From: an uncultured Peptoniphilus sp.
GTDB lineage: Bacteria > Bacillota > Clostridia > Tissierellales > Peptoniphilaceae
Length of the DNA stretch: 35,672 nucleotides
NCBI GenBank assembly: GCA_902465645.1
Contig: CABQNX010000005.1
Span: 1 to 35,672 of the forward strand
Reading direction: 5' to 3'
In this document: piece after piece, positions 15,400 to 23,398 of the stretch
Numbering within the stretch: position 1 is the first letter of the stretch
Layout of the letters: each line of letters starts with the position of its first letter
The notes under the pieces: generated by a model
Seen by the model: only the letters and a program-made list of their open reading frames with translations
Told to the model about the DNA's origin: nothing
Databases searched by the model: none
Program-made: the position numbers and the translations under genes

Positions 15400-16797
15400 A
15401 TGAAATTATACAATACTCTAACGAGAAAAAAAGAAGACTTTGTGCCAATTAAGGAGGGTGAAGTTGGGATCTACAACTGTGGTCCAACTGTTTATAACTT
15501 TATCCACGTTGGTAACGCAAGACCTCTTGTTGTATTTGATACCTTGAGAAGGTACTTTGACTACAAGGGTATGAAGGTTAAGTTTGTAGTTAACTTTACA
15601 GATATTGACGACAAGATGATCAACAAGGCAAATGATGAAGGTGTTAAGGTTTCTGACATTGCCGAAAGATATATAAAAGAATTTAAAAAGGACGCAGGTG
15701 GTCTCCACCTTTATGACTATGAAACTATAAATCCTAGGGCAACTGAACACATAGATGAGATTATTGATTTTATTCAAACTCTTGTAGACAAGGGTGCAGC
15801 TTATGTGTCCAATGGGGATGTTTACTTTGACATTAGTCACGCCAAGGACTATGGCAAGCTTTCAAGAAAAAATCTTGAAGACCTAATTTCTGGCCACAGG
15901 GTTGATGTAAATGATAACAAGAAAAATCCGCAAGACTTTGCCCTTTGGAAGAATAAAAAAGAAGGAGAACCCTTCTGGAAGGCACCTTGGGGAGAAGGAA
16001 GACCTGGATGGCATATTGAGTGTTCTGTAATGGCCAAGACTATTATTGGCGACAACATAGACATCCACACAGGTGGCGAGGACCTACAATTCCCTCACCA
16101 TGAAAATGAAATTGCTCAATCAGAAACTTGCAACGACGTTCCCTTTGCCAACTACTGGCTTCACAATGGAATGATAACTGTTGATAATGAAAAGATGTCA
16201 AAATCTAAGGGCAACTTCTTCACAGTTAGGGAAATCTCTGAAGAGTTTGACCTAGAAGTCTTGAGATTTTTCCTTTTGACAACTCAATACCGTTCACCAA
16301 TTAACTTCTCAAGAGAAGTGATGGAACAGACAAAAAATTCAAGCAAAAGACTTTACAATGCAAAGTACAAGCTTGAAGATGCTATAGAAAAAACTTCTGT
16401 AGAAAAAATGACAGAAGATGAAGAAGCCTTATTAAAGGGTTATGACAAGCATATTGAAAAATTTGAATCAGCTATGGAAGACGACCTAAATACAGCTGAT
16501 GCAATTACAGCAATCTTTGACTTAGTTAAGGACATTAACTTAAACTTAGACGAAAATTCTTCCAAAGAAATTCTAGAAAAATCACTAGAACTTCTAAAGA
16601 AGTTAACTAAGGTTCTTGGAATTATGGAAGAAGAAAGAGAAGAAATATCAAATGATATAGAAGAACTTATCAAGGAAAGAAATGAGGCTAGAAAGAACAA
16701 AGACTTCGCTAGGGCTGATGAAATTCGTGATGAGTTGAAGAACATGGGCATTGAAATAGAAGATACGAGAAGTGGAACAACTTGGAAGAGAATTTAA
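15400..16797 (+). CDS. cysS: Cysteinyl-tRNA synthetase
   Basis: A class I aminoacyl-tRNA synthetase that charges tRNA-Cys. The HIGH-type motif is HVGN at 36-39, the zinc-ligand cysteine C27 is in YNCGPTVYN, and KMSKS is at 265-269. The 465 residues are the usual length. I place the start at the ATG 15400 because AGGAGG (15390-15395) sits 4 bases before it; an upstream in-frame ATG at 15373 lies inside the preceding hairpin, has no ribosome site, and would add nine atypical residues. The end overlaps mrnC by 16 bases. Genes that follow (mrnC, rlmB, rae1) match the order around cysS in Bacillus. Confidence 0.97.
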   Translation: MKLYNTLTRKKEDFVPIKEGEVGIYNCGPTVYNFIHVGNARPLVVFDTLRRYFDYKGMKVKFVVNFTDIDDKMINKANDEGVKVSDIAERYIKEFKKDAGGLHLYDYETINPRATEHIDEIIDFIQTLVDKGAAYVSNGDVYFDISHAKDYGKLSRKNLEDLISGHRVDVNDNKKNPQDFALWKNKKEGEPFWKAPWGEGRPGWHIECSVMAKTIIGDNIDIHTGGEDLQFPHHENEIAQSETCNDVPFANYWLHNGMITVDNEKMSKSKGNFFTVREISEEFDLEVLRFFLLTTQYRSPINFSREVMEQTKNSSKRLYNAKYKLEDAIEKTSVEKMTEDEEALLKGYDKHIEKFESAMEDDLNTADAITAIFDLVKDINLNLDENSSKEILEKSLELLKKLTKVLGIMEEEREEISNDIEELIKERNEARKNKDFARADEIRDELKNMGIEIEDTRSGTTWKRI

Positions 16798-17189
16798 ATT
16801 TTTTAGAAGTTAAAAATTATAGTGAAGCTGAGGTAAGGGAGCTAAGTCCCCTTGCCCTAGCTTACATAGGTGATGCTTGTTTTGAAATCTTAGTCAGGAG
16901 TGAAATCCTAGATTTGAGAAAGAACCCCAACAAGCTTCACAGGGAAAGCATAAAATATGTCAGGGCCAAAGGCCAAAGAGAGCTCTTTGAAAAGATAGAA
17001 GACCTCTTGACAGAGGATGAATACAAGATTTTTAAGAGGGGACGAAACGCCAAGTCTCACACAGTGCCAAAGAATGCAGATCCAATTGACTACAGGATTG
17101 CAACTGGAGTTGAGGCCCTTTTTGGCTACCTCTACCTCTTAAAGAGATACGATAGGATTAGGGACTTATTTAAGGAGATGATAGGATGA
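16782..17189 (+). CDS. mrnC: Mini-ribonuclease III
   Basis: MrnC is an RNase III-fold enzyme without the double-stranded RNA-binding domain; in Bacillus it trims the 23S rRNA precursor. The signature LSPLALAYIGDACFE (21-35) contains the catalytic aspartate, and a second acidic patch with EALFGYLYL lies near 112-120. The 135-residue length is normal. No ATG or GTG is available near the conserved start of the protein, so I use the TTG at 16782 inside the end of cysS; its ribosome site is weak, which suggests coupling to cysS translation. The stop overlaps the thyX start (ATGA). Confidence 0.93.
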   Translation: MEENLNFLEVKNYSEAEVRELSPLALAYIGDACFEILVRSEILDLRKNPNKLHRESIKYVRAKGQRELFEKIEDLLTEDEYKIFKRGRNAKSHTVPKNADPIDYRIATGVEALFGYLYLLKRYDRIRDLFKEMIG

Positions 17190-17947
17190 AGGTAAAAATT
17201 ATTTCGCACACAATGGATCCTGACAAGACCATTGCTGCAGCTGCAAAACTTTGCTATTCAAGAGTTGGTGTTGAAGAGATTACAGAAAATTTGACAGAGG
17301 AATCTACAGAAAAGTTTTTAGATAGACTTATGTCTTTTTCTCACTTATCACCATTAGAACACGTTAGCTTTACCTTTGCCATAGAAGGAGTTTCAAGGAC
17401 TCTTACTCATCAACTTGTAAGACACAGACTTGCCTCTTATTCACAACAATCTCAAAGGTATGTAAAGCTTGATTCCTTTGAATATATTATTCCACCTCAA
17501 ATAGAAAAAAATGAGGAAGCAAAAAAAGTTTTTATAGAAGCTATGAAGAGGGATCAAGAGGACTACGACAAGTTAGTTGAGATTCTAGTAGAAGAAAATG
17601 CAAGACCTCTAATAGCTGAAGGAATGGATGAAGCCAAGGCAAGGAAGTCTGTGGAAAAAATGTCCATAGAAGATGCAAGGTATGTCTTCCCTAATGCTTG
17701 TGAGACAAAAATTGTTGTCACAATGAATGTTAGGACTCTAAGGCACTTCTTCACTGTGAGATGTTGTGAAAGAGCCCAATGGGAAATAAGAGAACTTGCA
17801 ACAGAAATGCTAAGAGAAGTAAAGGAAGTTGCCCCACTATTATTTAGGGACCAAGGACCAGGATGCGTGACTGGACCATGCCCTGAAGGAAAGATGACTT
17901 GTGGCAAGGCAAAGGAAATTAGAGAGAAGTTTAAGAATTTAAAATGA
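17186..17947 (+). CDS. thyX: Flavin-dependent thymidylate synthase
   Basis: ThyX makes dTMP from dUMP using methylene-THF and FAD. The diagnostic RHRxxSxxxxSxR motif is present as RHRLASYSQQSQR at 79-91. The protein is 253 residues, slightly long for the family. It overlaps mrnC upstream and rlmB downstream by 4 bases each (ATGA in both cases), so it is translationally coupled into the cysS block. In Bacillus this position between mrnC and rlmB is empty, so thyX has been inserted into an old gene cluster. Presence of ThyX suggests ThyA may be absent, and its folate by-product is THF rather than dihydrofolate. Confidence 0.96.
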   Translation: MKVKIISHTMDPDKTIAAAAKLCYSRVGVEEITENLTEESTEKFLDRLMSFSHLSPLEHVSFTFAIEGVSRTLTHQLVRHRLASYSQQSQRYVKLDSFEYIIPPQIEKNEEAKKVFIEAMKRDQEDYDKLVEILVEENARPLIAEGMDEAKARKSVEKMSIEDARYVFPNACETKIVVTMNVRTLRHFFTVRCCERAQWEIRELATEMLREVKEVAPLLFRDQGPGCVTGPCPEGKMTCGKAKEIREKFKNLK

Positions 17948-18651
17948 AATATATATACGGAAGAGGCCCCGTTATGGAGGCCATTAAAAATAAAGAAGTA
18001 GAAAAAATTTATGTAGGGAAAAATGCCAGTGGATCTATAAAGAAAATCCTTGGCATGGCTAGAGATGCAAGGATCCCTGCAGTTACAAGTGACAATGAAA
18101 AGCTAGAAGAGCTTGCTGGCACAAAAAACCACCAGGCAGTAGTGGCCCTTGTAAGTGACTTTGAATATATTGAACTTGAGGACCTAATAAGAAAATTGGA
18201 AGGCAAGGAAGATGCGAGAATTTTCATCCTAGATAAGATAGAAGATCCTCACAATTTTGGAGCCATTGCAAGAAGTTCCAACTTCTTTGGGGTTGATGCT
18301 ATAATCTTCCCCAACAGGAGGGCTGCAACGGTAAATGACACCGTAGTAAAATCTTCTGCTGGAGCAATTTATGACATTGATGTCTGCAAGGTTTCAAATA
18401 TTTCTCAATCCATTGACAAGTTAAAGGAAGCAGGATTTTGGATATATGCAACAGACCTTGAGGGAGAAGACATAAGGGAATGTGACTTCTCTGGCAGGAC
18501 AGCCATAGTTATAGGCAACGAGGGCAAGGGAGTTTCAAAAAATATATTGAAGAATTCCGACAAGATTATAACTATTCCAAATTTTTCTGACTTCGACTCA
18601 CTTAACGCTTCAGTAGCAGCAGCAATTGTTATGTATGAGATTAGAAGATAA
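17944..18651 (+). CDS. rlmB: 23S rRNA 2'-O-ribose methyltransferase, TrmH/SpoU family
   Basis: A SPOUT-fold methyltransferase, most likely RlmB, which methylates G2251 in the peptidyl-transferase loop. The N-terminal substrate-binding domain (about 1-75) begins IYGRGPVMEAI. The knotted catalytic domain shows DKIEDPHNFGAIARSSNFFG (76-96), IVIGNEGKGV near 190 and SLNASVAAAIVMYE near the end. The 235 residues fit the family. It overlaps thyX by 4 bases. The synteny with cysS, mrnC and rae1 supports RlmB over other TrmH-like enzymes. Confidence 0.92.
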   Translation: MKYIYGRGPVMEAIKNKEVEKIYVGKNASGSIKKILGMARDARIPAVTSDNEKLEELAGTKNHQAVVALVSDFEYIELEDLIRKLEGKEDARIFILDKIEDPHNFGAIARSSNFFGVDAIIFPNRRAATVNDTVVKSSAGAIYDIDVCKVSNISQSIDKLKEAGFWIYATDLEGEDIRECDFSGRTAIVIGNEGKGVSKNILKNSDKIITIPNFSDFDSLNASVAAAIVMYEIRR

Positions 18652-18663
18652 CAGAGCATAAAA

Positions 18664-19209
18664 ATGAGAAGGCGAAAGAGTAGGTACAGAAGGGATGTAA
18701 ATTATCTCTTTGTCGATGGATACAATATAATAAATTCTTGGCAATCCTTAATTGAATTAAAAAATGTATCTCTTGAAGATGCGAGAAATGAATTAATAGA
18801 CATTATGATTGAATTTTCTCACTCAACAAAGGAGCACATCATCCTAGTCTTTGATGCCTACTTGGTGAAAAAATCTGGCGGCAAGACCTACAAGAGAGAT
18901 GGGATTGATGTAATCTTTACCAAGGAATTTGAAACGGCAGACCACTATATTGAGAGGCAACTTGATGAAATAGGCAAGCTCACTAATGTTCGGGTAGCTA
19001 CAAGTGACAATGTAGAGCAGCAGATAATTTTATCTCGTGGTGGAACAAGGATCTCAGCAAGGGAGCTTGAAGCTGAAGTGAATAATTCCAAGAACAAGGT
19101 TAACTATGTGGCCAAGAAACTAAAGGAAGAAAGGGTTACAGCCCTTGATGATGATATAATTCATAAGCTCAAGAAATTAAAACATGATATGACAAAGAAA
19201 AACAGTTAG
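18664..19209 (+). CDS. rae1: NYN-domain ribosome-associated endoribonuclease
   Basis: This matches the YacP/Rae1 family, a PIN-like NYN nuclease that in Bacillus cleaves mRNA in the ribosomal A site. The family start LFVDGYNIINSWQSL is at residues 14-28, with acidic residues (VFDAY, and TSDNVEQQ later) that form the metal site. It is 181 residues, slightly longer than Bacillus Rae1, with a basic N-terminal segment. It lies 12 bases after rlmB, without a strong ribosome site of its own, as in the Bacillus gene order. In Bacillus sigH follows next; here a zinc-ribbon gene takes that place. The stop codon is TAG. Confidence 0.9.
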   Translation: MRRRKSRYRRDVNYLFVDGYNIINSWQSLIELKNVSLEDARNELIDIMIEFSHSTKEHIILVFDAYLVKKSGGKTYKRDGIDVIFTKEFETADHYIERQLDEIGKLTNVRVATSDNVEQQIILSRGGTRISARELEAEVNNSKNKVNYVAKKLKEERVTALDDDIIHKLKKLKHDMTKKNS

Positions 19210-19219
19210 GAGGTTTATG

Positions 19220-19453
19220 ATGAAGTGCAATAATTGTGGAGAAGAAATTTCAAGTGAATCTTTAACCTGCCCATCTTGTGGCGAAAATCCAAGAATCAAC
19301 CAGATATCTTCACAAGAAGATGACAATGTTATTATAAAGAATAACTCCTTCCAAGACGACTCCATGGGAATTAAGGAAAAGGGTCTAGTATTTCTTTTTG
19401 TAGTCCTTGGACTCATTGGATTTTCTTTATTATTTAACTTTTTTCTTGGATAA
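19220..19453 (+). CDS. Zinc-ribbon protein with a C-terminal membrane anchor
   Basis: The 77-residue protein has a zinc ribbon formed by C3, C6, C17 and C20 (CNNC and CPSC), an acidic, disordered linker (about 25-50), and one hydrophobic helix at the C-terminus (about 52-75). AGGAGG (19208-19213) precedes two adjacent ATGs at 19217 and 19220; I choose the second for spacing. It is 10 bases after rae1 and before a terminator, so it ends the cysS transcript. The function is unknown. Tail-anchored zinc-ribbon proteins are common in Firmicutes and often stay uncharacterised. Confidence 0.8.
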   Translation: MKCNNCGEEISSESLTCPSCGENPRINQISSQEDDNVIIKNNSFQDDSMGIKEKGLVFLFVVLGLIGFSLLFNFFLG

Positions 19454-19469
19454 GTAAATAAATTATTTT

Positions 19470-19495
19470 AGACAGTCGATAGGCTGTCTTTTTTT
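19470..19495 (+). terminator. Terminator of the cysS block
   Basis: AGACAGTC (19470-19477) pairs with GGCTGTCT (19482-19489), one G-U pair, around a GATA tetraloop, then a run of T to 19495. Confidence 0.88.
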
Positions 19496-19585
19496 ATTGG
19501 GCTGAGATTATTAAGGGAAGTAAAAAAAAGTAAACAAGTAATAAGCCTAGTCTTTATAAAAATTATTAGTTTAGAAAGAATTTAG

Positions 19586-19801
19586 AAGTTATTAATTCGA
19601 ATAAGGTTAGAAAAATATATAAGGCAAAGAATCTTTATAGGGTCAATAAAAATTTATAAAGTTAGAAATACTTACAAGGCACTAAAAAATAAGAAAGTTA
19701 AAAATAATTATAAGGCAAGAAATATTTCCAAAGTTAAGGCTTATTATAAGGCTAAAAAAGTTTATGAAGTTATAAATAAGTATAGGACGAGAGAAAATAT
19801 A
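19586..19801 (+). repeat. Degenerate 36-bp (2 x 18) tandem repeat
   Basis: Six imperfect 36-bp units start at 19586, 19622, 19658, 19694, 19730 and 19766. The clearest units alternate an 18-mer beginning AAAGTTA with one beginning AAGGC: AAAGTTAGAAATACTTAC, AAGGCACTAAAAAATAAG, AAAGTTAAAAATAATTAT, AAGGCAAGAAATATTTCC. The forward frame is open for 72 codons (19586-19801) and reads as a hexapeptide repeat of the KVxxxY / KAxxxx kind, but it has no start codon or ribosome site and a stop just before it. There are no spacers, so this is not a CRISPR array. Confidence 0.65.
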
Positions 19802-19870
19802 TGAACTTATTGAAGGATTATAAGTGATTAAGAATGAGGGAATAATAAAAAATTATTTGCTAATAAAAAT

Positions 19871-19945
19871 TTATAGACTTAGAAAAAATTGTAGAGTCAT
19901 AAAAAACCGTAAAGCTACAAATAATTATAGAATCATAAAAACTTA
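19871..19945 (+). repeat. Second block of 18-bp degenerate repeats
   Basis: Four imperfect 18-mers follow one another: ATAGACTTAGAAAAAATT, GTAGAGTCATAAAAAACC, GTAAAGCTACAAATAATT and ATAGAATCATAAAAACTT. The period equals that of the block at 19586-19801, but the sequence has drifted and the frame is broken by stops. Confidence 0.5.
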
Positions 19946-20107
19946 AAAGTAAACAAAGATTTAAAATTCATCTATTATATAGGCCTACATAGGTCCATAA
20001 AAATCCTAATAAATTAATAATTAATAACTTTTAAAAATATTAAGGATCTTAAAAATTTACTCATCTTCAAAAAACTAGGGAATTTGATTTTATTTTTCAA
20101 TTACCTA

Positions 20108-20116
20108 TGTTATAAT
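20108..20116 (+). promoter_or_regulatory. Extended -10 promoter of the feo operon
   Basis: TGTTATAAT is an extended -10 element (TGnTATAAT). The best -35-like hexamer, TTGATT at 20084-20089, has a 21-base spacer, so the extended -10 is probably what matters. Start expected near 20123. Confidence 0.6.
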
Positions 20117-20127
20117 AATTAAGCAAA

Positions 20128-20142
20128 TGATAATCAAATTCA
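20128..20142 (+). promoter_or_regulatory. Possible Fur box at the feo transcription start
   Basis: The 15-mer TGATAATCAAATTCA follows the 7-1-7 Fur pattern (TGATAAT-n-ATTATCA) perfectly in the left half and at four of seven places in the right half. It overlaps or just follows the predicted start, a good site for iron repression. Confidence 0.4.
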
Positions 20143-20160
20143 AATATTGATTTAAGTTTA

Positions 20161-20424
20161 ATGAATTTATATAAATTAGAAACGAGTGATCAAATGCTTA
20201 GCTTATTAATGGCTCCCTTAAATGTAAATTTCAAGATTTTAAGGGTTAAGGCTCTTAGGAACAGTGATGTAACAGAGTCTCACCTGGCAAATCTTGGTTT
20301 TGTAAAAGGCGCAGTTGTAAAAGTCGTAAATGAAAATGACGGCAACTTAATAGTTTCAATCAAAGATGCAAGAGTTGCAATTGGCAAGGATATAGCGAAG
20401 AAAATTATGGTAGAGGAGATGTAA
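20161..20424 (+). CDS. feoA: FeoA-domain protein, first copy
   Basis: The 87-residue protein contains a FeoA SH3-like domain (about residues 20-84), with ESHLANLGFVKGAVVKVV as the core, the shape of the small cytosolic protein that works with FeoB in ferrous iron uptake. It is more divergent than the second copy and lacks the usual APLGDP turn. The start is uncertain: the ATG at 20161 has a poor ribosome site, and ATGs at 20194 and 20212 would give 76- or 70-residue products nearer to the usual FeoA size. It is followed at 2 bases by the second FeoA gene. Confidence 0.8.
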   Translation: MNLYKLETSDQMLSLLMAPLNVNFKILRVKALRNSDVTESHLANLGFVKGAVVKVVNENDGNLIVSIKDARVAIGKDIAKKIMVEEM

Positions 20425-20426
20425 GC

Positions 20427-20666
20427 TTGCTAACTTTAAAAGATGCAGTTGTTGGAAAATACTATAAGGTAAAAAAGATAAATGGTACAGGTCCTCTAAA
20501 GAGAAGGATTATGGACATGGGCATTACAAAAAATGCAGAAATTTACATAAGAAAGGTTGCACCCCTAGGTGACCCTATTCAAATTAATATAAGAAATTAC
20601 GAGCTCAGCCTAAGACGAGCTGATGCTGAGTTGATTTCCGTTGAGGAAATAGAAAAGGAGGATTAA
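20427..20666 (+). CDS. feoA: FeoA ferrous iron transport protein, second copy
   Basis: A canonical 79-residue FeoA: GTGPLKRRIMDMGIT (21-35) and the APLGDPIQINIRNYELSLR block (45-63) are both family hallmarks. FeoA acts in the cytoplasm as a partner or regulator of FeoB. The start is a TTG with GAGGAG (20413-20418) 8 bases upstream, inside the end of the first feoA. The gene stops one base before feoB begins, so the two are translated together. Confidence 0.92.
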   Translation: MLTLKDAVVGKYYKVKKINGTGPLKRRIMDMGITKNAEIYIRKVAPLGDPIQINIRNYELSLRRADAELISVEEIEKED

Positions 20667-20667
20667 G

Positions 20668-22830
20668 ATGGCAATAACTATTGCACTTGCCGGTAATCCC
20701 AACAGTGGTAAGTCCACACTTTTCAACAGCTTAACTGGTTCCAACCAATATGTTGGTAACTGGCCAGGGGTAACTGTTGAACAAAAAACTGGTAAGTATA
20801 AAAAGGACAAGGAGGTCCACTTTACAGATTTGCCGGGAATTTACTCCCTATCTCCCTACACTTTGGAAGAAGTTGTATCAAGGGACTATCTTGTAAATGA
20901 AAGACCTGATGTAATTATAGACGTTGTAGATGCAACAAATATCGAAAGAAACTTATTTTTAGCAACTCAACTTCTTGAATTGGGAATCCCTGTTGTGATT
21001 GCCCTAAATATGATGGATGTTGTGAGAAAGAACAACGACTTCATTGACATTAAGAAGTTAGAAAAAGATCTTGGTTGTAAGATTGTTGAGATTTCTGCTC
21101 TTAAAAATGAAAACATTGATAAGTTAATTGAAACTGCCAAGTCAGTGGCAGGTCAAAAGAAGATGACTTATCAAGAGTTTGAAGAAGATGTAGAAAAATA
21201 TATTAAAGAAATCGAAGGATTTTCTGTTATCAAGGACAATCCTGCTAAGAGATGGCTTGCAGTAAAATTCTTTGAGCAAGATGAAAAAATAATGAAAGAG
21301 TTTCCACTTTACGGCAAGGAAACTAGAAGGCTTGAAGAAATTATTGAAGAAGCTGAAGAAAGGTATGACGACGATGGAGAGGGAATCATCACAGATGGAA
21401 GGTACAACTTTGTTTCGAATGTTACCAAGGACACCGTGAAAAAGGGAAGAAAGGGAATGACGACTTCTGATAAAATCGACAGGATTGTCACAAATAGATT
21501 CCTTTCAATTCCAATTTTTGTTGGAGTTATAACACTAGTTTATATAATCGCCATTAACTTCGTTGGAGGTCCAGTGACTGACTGGGTAAATGACGTCTTC
21601 TTCACAGAAATTATTGGCGAAAACTTTAGAGGATTTTTGGAAAATGCTGGTACATCAGAATTTTTAACATCACTATTAGTTGATGGTATTATTGCTGGTG
21701 TTGGGGCTGTACTTGGTTTCCTACCAGTAATTGCAGTTTTATTCCTATTTATTGCAATCCTTGAAGATATTGGTTATATGTCAAGAATTGCCTTTATCCT
21801 AGACAGGGTATTTAGAAAGTTTGGTCTATCAGGTAAGTCTTTCATTCCAATTCTTATGGGTACTGGTTGTTCAGTTCCTGCCATTATGGGAACAAGGACA
21901 ATTGAGTCAGACAACGACAGAAGGATGACAATAATGACTGCCTCCTTCATGCCATGTGGTGCAAAGCTTGATGTTATTGCCATGTTTGCTGCCTTCTTAG
22001 GTGGCAGCTGGTGGTACGCACCTATTTGGTACTTTGGAGGAATAATGGCAGTAGTTGTTTCAGGTATAATCCTCAAGAAGACAAAATACTTCTCAGGAGA
22101 TCCTGCACCTTTTGTAATGGAACTACCTGAATATCATATGCCAAGTGCAAGAAATATTTTCAAAGCAACTTGGTTTAGATGTAAGGCCTTTATTGTTAAG
22201 GCAGGTACAGTAATCCTTCTTGCAACAGTTGCAGTCTTCTTATTAAAATCTATCTCCCTTGATGGACACTTCGTGGATTTCAATGCAGATCCAGAAGATT
22301 CAATTTTAGCAGGATTTGGTAAAATTATTGCACCAATCTTTGCTCCACTTGGATTTGGAGATTGGATGGCAAGTGTTGCTACAATCCTTGGCCTAGTTGC
22401 CAAAGAAATTGTAGTAGGAACTTATGGAGTTCTTGCAGGTATAGGAGAAGTTGGAGCAGAGGATTCCAGCATGGTTGCTCTTGTAGCTTCTAAATTCTCT
22501 GTGGCATCAGCCTTTGCCTTTGTCTTCTTTAATCAGCTAACAGTTCCTTGTTTCGCTGCAACGGGAGCAATAAAAGAAGAAATGGGATCAAATAAGTGGT
22601 TTGGACTAGCAATTGGTTACCAATTACTTTTCTCTTACACAGTTGCCTTTATGATTTACCAATTTGGAAGAATAATAGAAGGTGAATCCTTTAACCTAAT
22701 GACAGGCCTTGCAGTAGTAGTATTATTTATCTACGGATACTTACTATTTAGGAAGGACAGGTCAAAACTTGAAAATAAAAATTTTTCAAGCAAGGAAAAT
22801 GACGAGGTGGTAAAGTATGAATCCAATTAA
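20668..22830 (+). CDS. feoB: Ferrous iron transporter FeoB
   Basis: FeoB is the GTPase-linked inner membrane permease for Fe(II). The N-terminal G domain shows G1 GNPNSGKS (9-16), the switch region GNWPGVTVEQKTG (30-42), G3 DLPG (54-57), G4 NMMD (114-117) and a G5 SAL near 141. The helical regulatory domain follows to about 270, then the membrane part with Gate motifs, including GTGCSVPAIMGTR with the conserved cysteine. At 720 residues it is full-length. The last 14 bases overlap a short Cys-rich gene. Iron supplied here could feed the catalase and the radical SAM enzyme. Confidence 0.97.
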   Translation: MAITIALAGNPNSGKSTLFNSLTGSNQYVGNWPGVTVEQKTGKYKKDKEVHFTDLPGIYSLSPYTLEEVVSRDYLVNERPDVIIDVVDATNIERNLFLATQLLELGIPVVIALNMMDVVRKNNDFIDIKKLEKDLGCKIVEISALKNENIDKLIETAKSVAGQKKMTYQEFEEDVEKYIKEIEGFSVIKDNPAKRWLAVKFFEQDEKIMKEFPLYGKETRRLEEIIEEAEERYDDDGEGIITDGRYNFVSNVTKDTVKKGRKGMTTSDKIDRIVTNRFLSIPIFVGVITLVYIIAINFVGGPVTDWVNDVFFTEIIGENFRGFLENAGTSEFLTSLLVDGIIAGVGAVLGFLPVIAVLFLFIAILEDIGYMSRIAFILDRVFRKFGLSGKSFIPILMGTGCSVPAIMGTRTIESDNDRRMTIMTASFMPCGAKLDVIAMFAAFLGGSWWYAPIWYFGGIMAVVVSGIILKKTKYFSGDPAPFVMELPEYHMPSARNIFKATWFRCKAFIVKAGTVILLATVAVFLLKSISLDGHFVDFNADPEDSILAGFGKIIAPIFAPLGFGDWMASVATILGLVAKEIVVGTYGVLAGIGEVGAEDSSMVALVASKFSVASAFAFVFFNQLTVPCFAATGAIKEEMGSNKWFGLAIGYQLLFSYTVAFMIYQFGRIIEGESFNLMTGLAVVVLFIYGYLLFRKDRSKLENKNFSSKENDEVVKYESN

Positions 22831-22963
22831 CATTGTTGTTGGTTTAGTAATTATTCTTGCAATTGTACTTGCAGGAAGAAGAGTTTTTAGTAAAAAAGAT
22901 GGATGTGGCTGTGGATGTGATTCTTGTCACGCAGCTTGTCCAAGTCATGAAATAGAAAAATAA
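22817..22963 (+). CDS. FeoB-associated Cys-rich membrane protein
   Basis: A 48-residue protein that starts within the end of feoB. One membrane helix (about 5-21) is followed by basic residues and a cysteine cluster, CGCGCDSCHAAC (30-41), then a short charged tail. This is the layout of the small Cys-rich proteins often encoded right after feoB in Firmicutes, sometimes seen as a FeoC stand-in; a role in iron sensing or handling is proposed but not shown. GAGGTGG upstream (22804-22810) gives a ribosome site 6 bases before the ATG. It ends the operon, 6 bases before a terminator. Confidence 0.88.
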   Translation: MNPINIVVGLVIILAIVLAGRRVFSKKDGCGCGCDSCHAACPSHEIEK

Positions 22964-22969
22964 TTTTTA

Positions 22970-23000
22970 AAGAATACTTCTTAGGGAGTATTCTTTTTTT
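22970..23000 (+). terminator. Terminator of the feo operon
   Basis: AAGAATACTTC (22970-22980) pairs with GGAGTATTCTT (22985-22995), 11 bp with one G-U pair and a 4-nt loop, then a T-run. Confidence 0.9.
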
Positions 23001-23332
23001 GTTTAACTTTTTTAAGAGATATTTATATTTATTTAAAATAAGGTTTTTTAAGAAGAATTCCAAAGCGAGTGACTCTTAAATAAAATTTCCCGAAGATTAA
23101 TTGAAATTTATTAGTAAGCCAATCATTGATTCTGCAAATAAAATTTTTGAATTTTTAAAATTCAATTTTACAAGTGAAGAAATGGCTAAAATTAAGAATT
23201 TTTTATAAATATTTAACGAGATAATTTAATTATTATTAAAAACTAATGAAAGAGATTTTCACATGGGAGAATAAATTTTCAATATATGGAATGTGATAGA
23301 AATGTGAAATATTTCAAACTCCTATAAAGCCC
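23001..23332. other. AT-rich intergenic region with a possible 35-codon frame
   Basis: No supported gene. A TTG at 23101 opens 35 codons to a TAA at 23206-23208 whose product looks protein-like (helical, with TSEEMAKIKNFL at its end), but the ribosome site is poor. A 9-bp inverted repeat TTGAATTTT / AAAATTCAA lies inside the same stretch. Confidence 0.35.
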
Positions 23333-23360
23333 TTGAATTAGAAACTGAAAGTAATATAAT
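23333..23360 (+). promoter_or_regulatory. Promoter of the V-type ATPase operon
   Basis: TTGAAT (23333-23338) and a perfect TATAAT (23355-23360) are separated by 16 bases. Start expected near 23367, giving a leader of about 32 nt. Confidence 0.7.
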
Positions 23361-23398
23361 GAGAATTGCACAAGGAAATAAAAAGAGTGGTGATATTT

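Larger units (their letters stand above)
19496..20107. other. Gene-free AT-rich region with decayed repeats
   Basis: About 610 bp between the cysS-block terminator and the feo promoter hold no gene I can support. The two 18-bp repeat blocks fill most of it; the rest is simple AT-rich sequence. Confidence 0.6.

Noticed and set aside
19586..19801. Real gene for a Lys/Tyr-rich hexapeptide repeat protein
   Set aside because: The 72-codon frame has no start codon or ribosome site, a stop lies immediately upstream, and extreme AT content makes open frames common. Kept only as a repeat.
19586..19945. CRISPR array
   Set aside because: The units are contiguous 18-mers without unique spacers, highly degenerate, and no cas gene is near.
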